A DNA stretch of 64,000 bases from Corydoras sp. C115 (Eukaryota > Chordata > Actinopteri > Siluriformes > Callichthyidae). Below the pieces are notes generated by a model. That model was not told the origin of the DNA and searched no databases. It saw nothing but the letters and a program-made list of their open reading frames with translations. Both the position numbers and the translations under genes were made by a program. Shown here piece after piece: positions 59,912 to 64,000 of the stretch; the stretch's first letter is position 1, and each line of letters opens with the position of its first letter. Location of the stretch: NCBI GenBank assembly GCA_019802505.1, contig JAFMOC010000016.1, positions 770,001 to 834,000 on the forward strand, in the 5' to 3' direction.

Positions 59912-60401
59912 GATCAGGGTTATTTGAATGTCTTGTGCAGGTCGTAATAAAGTCCACTGACGTTCACATCAATCAGTTATAGTGAGGAGGGTCTCCATTA
60001 CACCCATCTGTTTTCACTTCAGTGTTTTATGGCTCCTTCTCAAACACTCAAACAACAGTTTCTAAACAAGAGCAGATGTCCTTAACTTCAGTGGAATGTT
60101 GTACGAATGTCATTTAAATGTTCTCTAGTATTATAGACAAAAATAGTGACATTATAAAATGTTAATTTAGTATAAAGATAGTAATCTTCAGCTTATGAAA
60201 ATTGTCCCGTCATCACTATTAAGAAAATAAATTAGAGTGGTATTAAAAGTGTAAAGCCAATTGCTTTGATTATAGATAAAAACTTTACATTCGATTATAA
60301 AACATTTACAAACTCCAGAACTGCTCTCAGTCTTTGACACATCAGGGTCCAAAGCACTATCAGTACACAGGACGTGGATAACGAGCATCAGGTGGATGTC
60401 C

Positions 60402-63400
60402 TTATTCATCATCTCCCAGTATCTGATAGACCATCTCAGTGTGGCGGTAAAGGCAGTAATGTTGTACCATAAAGATCAGGTCGAAACATATGGAGAAGAG
60501 GCCCAGTCCAAATTTAGTAGGGTCTCCGAATATGAACATCCACTCATCTGCAAAAAAGAAAAAGATCAGAGTTCCATGTAGATTTCTGGTGTTCATGTAG
60601 ATGTTACTGTGTGGAAGTGTCTCTGAATGTCCGGACGTTCACGTTAGGGTGCGTATGCATCATCTGGACATCTGTATGTTTAAGATAAATTGCGTACATG
60701 TCCTCTAGATGTTTGAATGTTTACCTTACAGTGAATAGGTGTCTGCAGAATATCTGGATGTTTAATCTACAGTAAGCAATAGTCTGCCTGTATTTTCATT
60801 CTTTATTTTTTACACACTAGCAGGTAATCTTTCATATGTTAATTTCTATTATTTTATCTATTAATATTTTTAAGCCAGGGCTAAACATACAGACCTAAAG
60901 CAGTAATGATGTATTCATTCCACTGGGTGTCAGGACTGCCTAGTGTAATGTGATAAAGTGAACTATTTAACCTACTCTAACCTAGTGTACTTTTACACCT
61001 CGCAGTGAAACACACATATACACACACACTGGTGAGGTGAGCACACATGCCCAGAATGGTGGGCAGCCCTGTACATGGTGGGCAGCCCTTGACCACAAGC
61101 GTACGACTGCCCTATACAAGGTTTATTAACAATAAAGGGGTGGAAGTGGTTAGAAAAAAGAGATGTGTGTATGTATACAGATCCAAAGTGAACTACAGTG
61201 CATACGCATCCTCTAAAAATCCAGATGTTTGCACATGCCCCAAAAAAACTCAAACTAGAGGCTGAGAACGCGGTGTGTGAGTGTGTGTACCATTGTTGTA
61301 AGACTGCAGGAACATCTGGAGTATGCTAAAACTTCCTCCTGTTAAATCCAGCAGCACGTTGCCGATGCTCCAGCCCTCTGTACTCTGTCTCTGGTAGTTC
61401 ATGTAAGCCTGAAACAGTAAATCACAGCGGCTCACACGATGTTTACACACTTCAAACACATGCGCCTTACTGAGAAATATGGGTCAGTCACAATAGCCGA
61501 TATTCATGAATTGTAAAAATGAGTAAAGTTAGGTGATGGGGTGATTATGGGGTGGGACTGTGTTTTTTATGAGTTGGGCTCAACCAGTAAAAGTTCCAGT
61601 AAAAGGAACATCAGCATCAAGTTTATGCTCTTAACATTGTCCGAGAACTACAGCGACGGACGAGCTTAGAGGACTTTAGAGTGGATTAAAGAGGTTCATT
61701 CATTCATTATCTTCCGCTTTATCCTCTATTAGGGTCGCGGGGGGGTTCGCCATGCCCCATCCAGGGGAGAACGTCTCGGGCGCTGGGCAGATACACCCAG
61801 GACAGGGCGCCAATCCATCGCTGGGCACACACTCACTCACACAGACACACTCTATATGGGGCAATTTTGAGAACTCATTTGACTTAATTCATGTTTTTGG
61901 ACTGTGGGAGGAAACCGGAGAACCCAAAGGAAACCCACGCAGACACGGGGAGAACATGAAAACTCCACCCAGATGGGGATTCGAACCGGGAATCCCTAGC
62001 GCTGAGAGGCGCACGTGCTAACCACTAAGCCACCGTGCCACCGGATTAAAGAGATAATCATTCATTCATTCATTATCTCCCGCTTTATCCTCTATTAGAA
62101 TCGCGGGGGGGTTCCCCATGCCCCATCCAGGGGAGAACGTTTTGGGCTCTGGGCAGATAGACCCAGGACAGGGCGCCAATCCATCGCTCGGCACACACTC
62201 ACTCACACAAACACTCTATATGGGGCAATTTTGAGAATTCAATTAACTTTATCCATGTTTTTGGACTGTGGGAGGAAACCGGAGAACCCGGAGGAAACCC
62301 ACGCAGACACGGGGAGGACATGGAAACTCCACCCAGATGGGGATTCGAACCGGGAATCCCTAGTGCTGAGAGGCAAACGTGCTAACCACTAAGCCACCGT
62401 GCCGCCCAAGAGATAATCAATTAATTCAAATAAGCTTTTCTGGACGGAATCTGGATTTTAATTGGACCAGTGTTTTTGAAATGTCCTGCAGTATGTTACT
62501 GTAAAAAACAGAGTTTACATTCAGAGAATTTTTTCAATGAACTGATTCACTCTTTCTATTTTTGTAAAATGGACACTGATTACAAAATCTGTAAGTGTGT
62601 CCTTCACTGCTGATGCTACCCGGCCGCTTAAGGAGGACGAGTCCGCCACTGAACCTCGGTCCTCACAAAGTTTCTTCCAACACCACTGTCCCTATGGCTT
62701 GGTCTTTAGGGGTTTAGGCTTACAACACTACAAAGCTGCTTTGAGACGATGTATTATTAAAACGCTCTATATGAATAAGTGAACTTGAACTTTTTGGGAA
62801 CAGTTTAGGGATGGCCACTTCCTGTTCCAACATGTGTTCTGTGATCGGTGCAATGTGCATAAAGACCTGGATGAGAGTTTGGTGTGTAAGAACTTGAGTC
62901 CTGACCTCAACTTAAATGAATGAATGAACATCTTTGAGATGAATAAGAGTGGAGACTGTGAGCCAGACGCCTCACCCAACATCAGTGATTGACCGCACAC
63001 ATACACTTCTATGCCCATAATCATCCAACAAAACCTTGTGGAAAGCATCCCCAGAAGTAAATCAGATTCATGTGTGTGAAGGCAGATGAGTGAATGCTTT
63101 TTGGTAAAATAGTGTGGAATAGAATAAGCGGTTTTAGTCAGCTACAGTACAGATCACATGACATAAACCTCTCAAAAATGGAAGACGTGAACATCGTACC
63201 TGAGGGACATATTTCACCAAAGTGATGCCCAGCTTTATGTAGGAGAAGTAGTACAGATAACTCAACCAGGAGATCTTCTGAGCAATGGTGACAAAAAGAG
63301 TGACCATAGCGAACGTCCAAGCTACAGCCAGAAGAAATACGGCCACCTTGGACACCTTCTGCTGTCCCCTCTGAAATAATAAGCAAAATTAGAAAGGTGC

Positions 63401-64000
63401 TTGCTTCCTGTACAACTGCAAGAGCCCCAAAGATCATCATTTTAAAATACAAGGCTTTTAATGGTTTGCACAACAAAATAATTACACATCTAAAACATGT
63501 GTCCAGGTCCAGCATCACAATGATTTCATCTCAGGCTCGATACGGTGGCATATTAGATAGCATGTCCATATGTCAGTGCTGGGGATCCAGGTTCGAATCC
63601 CGATCTGTGTGGAGGTTTCATGTTCTCCCTGTATTTGTGTGGGTTTTCCTGTTTTTTTTTCCCTAAAAACATAGATTCAAGGTGAATTGACTGCTCTAAA
63701 TTGCACCTATATAGCGTGTGTGTGTCTGTGTGAGTGAGTAAGTGTGTCCTGCAGTAGATTTGTGCCCTGTCCTAGGTGCATCTGCCCAGCACTCGAAATT
63801 ATTACCCCGCATGGGAATGGGGAATGTCCCTGCAAACCCTAATAGACAATTAATCAGACGATAATGAGTTTTCAATCACAATCACTAAAAGCCTCATATT
63901 TAGCCAACAGTTGTGCTTTTTTGCAGAAGTGTACAGGTGTAGACCAACCTCATATATTGCACATTGGCAGATGGACACCAAAGTAAGAGCCACAGCATGC
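60402..64000 (-). CDS. ctns: Cystinosin, lysosomal cystine/H+ symporter (last four exons, cut by window edge)
   Basis: Cystinosin is a seven-membrane-pass PQ-loop transporter that exports cystine from lysosomes. Exons on the minus strand are 64000-63949 (partial), 63370-63200, 61408-61291 and 60547-60402, all GT/AG with agreeing phases. They code HAVALTLVSICQCAIYE, RGQQKVSKVAVFLL to SYIKLGITLVKYVPQ, AYMNYQRQSTEGWSIGNV to FLQSYNN, and DEWMFIFGDPTKFGLG to the stop. The second PQ-loop motif (VPQAYMNYQRQSTEGWS) carrying the proton-coupling region is present. The C-terminus has YQIL in place of the human GYDQL tail, keeping a YxxPhi lysosomal sorting signal. The first exons lie beyond the right edge. 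In human, CTNS is on 17p13, not beside HAP1. Confidence 0.95.
61694..62042 (-). mobile_element. V-SINE in a ctns intron, first of an adjacent pair
   Basis: Target duplication GGATTAAAGAG (61683-61693 and 62043-62053). Confidence 0.9.
62061..62407 (-). mobile_element. V-SINE in a ctns intron, second of an adjacent pair
   Basis: Target duplication AAGAGATAATCA (62049-62060 and 62408-62419), overlapping the right duplication of the preceding SINE. Confidence 0.9.
62602..62793 (+). repeat. Dispersed repeat H copy
   Basis: Contains GGAGGACGAGTCCGCCACTG and AAAGCTGCTTTGAGACGATG; ctns intron. Confidence 0.55.
63537..63870 (+). mobile_element. Old V-SINE in a ctns intron
   Basis: Full length but diverged; B box still GGTTCGAATCC, tail no longer a clean repeat. 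Confidence 0.8.

Overview
The window is nuclear DNA of a ray-finned fish. The genes are split by GT-AG introns, their proteins align with vertebrate families, and the intergenic and intronic DNA is dominated by tRNA-headed SINEs of the V-SINE (DANA-like) type, Tc1 and hAT DNA transposons, and mini- and microsatellites. An otophysan such as a catfish would fit, but the sequence alone does not prove the order.

Four protein genes are supported. (1) cdc6, minus strand, coding exons 10725 to 4086, promoter about 11.8-12.2 kb: the DNA replication licensing ATPase. (2) wipf2, minus strand, coding exons 22978 to 16223, CpG-rich 5' end about 26.57-26.95 kb: the WASP-interacting actin regulator. cdc6 and wipf2 are also neighbours on human chromosome 17q21. 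(3) A TRAK/HAP1 (Milton) family kinesin adaptor, plus strand, coding exons 42583 to 58084, best read as hap1 (a third paralogue, also a 17q21 gene in human), with an internal alternative first exon at 48045-48156. (4) The last four exons of ctns (cystinosin, lysosomal cystine exporter), minus strand, 60402 to the right edge. hap1 and ctns converge tail to tail.

Layout: 1-3.86 kb, intergenic, SINE-rich; 3.87-12.2 kb, cdc6; 12.25-13.36 kb, a SINE whose tail has grown into about 0.76 kb of tetranucleotide repeat; 13.4-14.97 kb, spacer with a SINE and a hAT MITE; 14.97-26.9 kb, wipf2 with a nearly intact Tc1 transposon in its last intron; 26.96-28.53 kb, a 21-bp minisatellite against the wipf2 promoter; 28.5-42.5 kb, repeat-rich spacer (or 5' hap1 intron) with a four-unit SINE tandem array and a 67-bp minisatellite of about 23 copies; 42.5-59.9 kb, hap1; 59.8-64 kb, ctns.

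The four genes do not form one pathway. The most unusual structures are in the repeats and in small gene-structure anomalies: SINE pairs with nested target duplications, a partial exon duplication next to an inverted repeat in hap1, a one-base reading-frame break in wipf2 exon 3, an exon-phase gap in cdc6, and an expanded set of Ser-Pro sites at the Cdc6 N-terminus. I found no evidence of a wholly new gene system.
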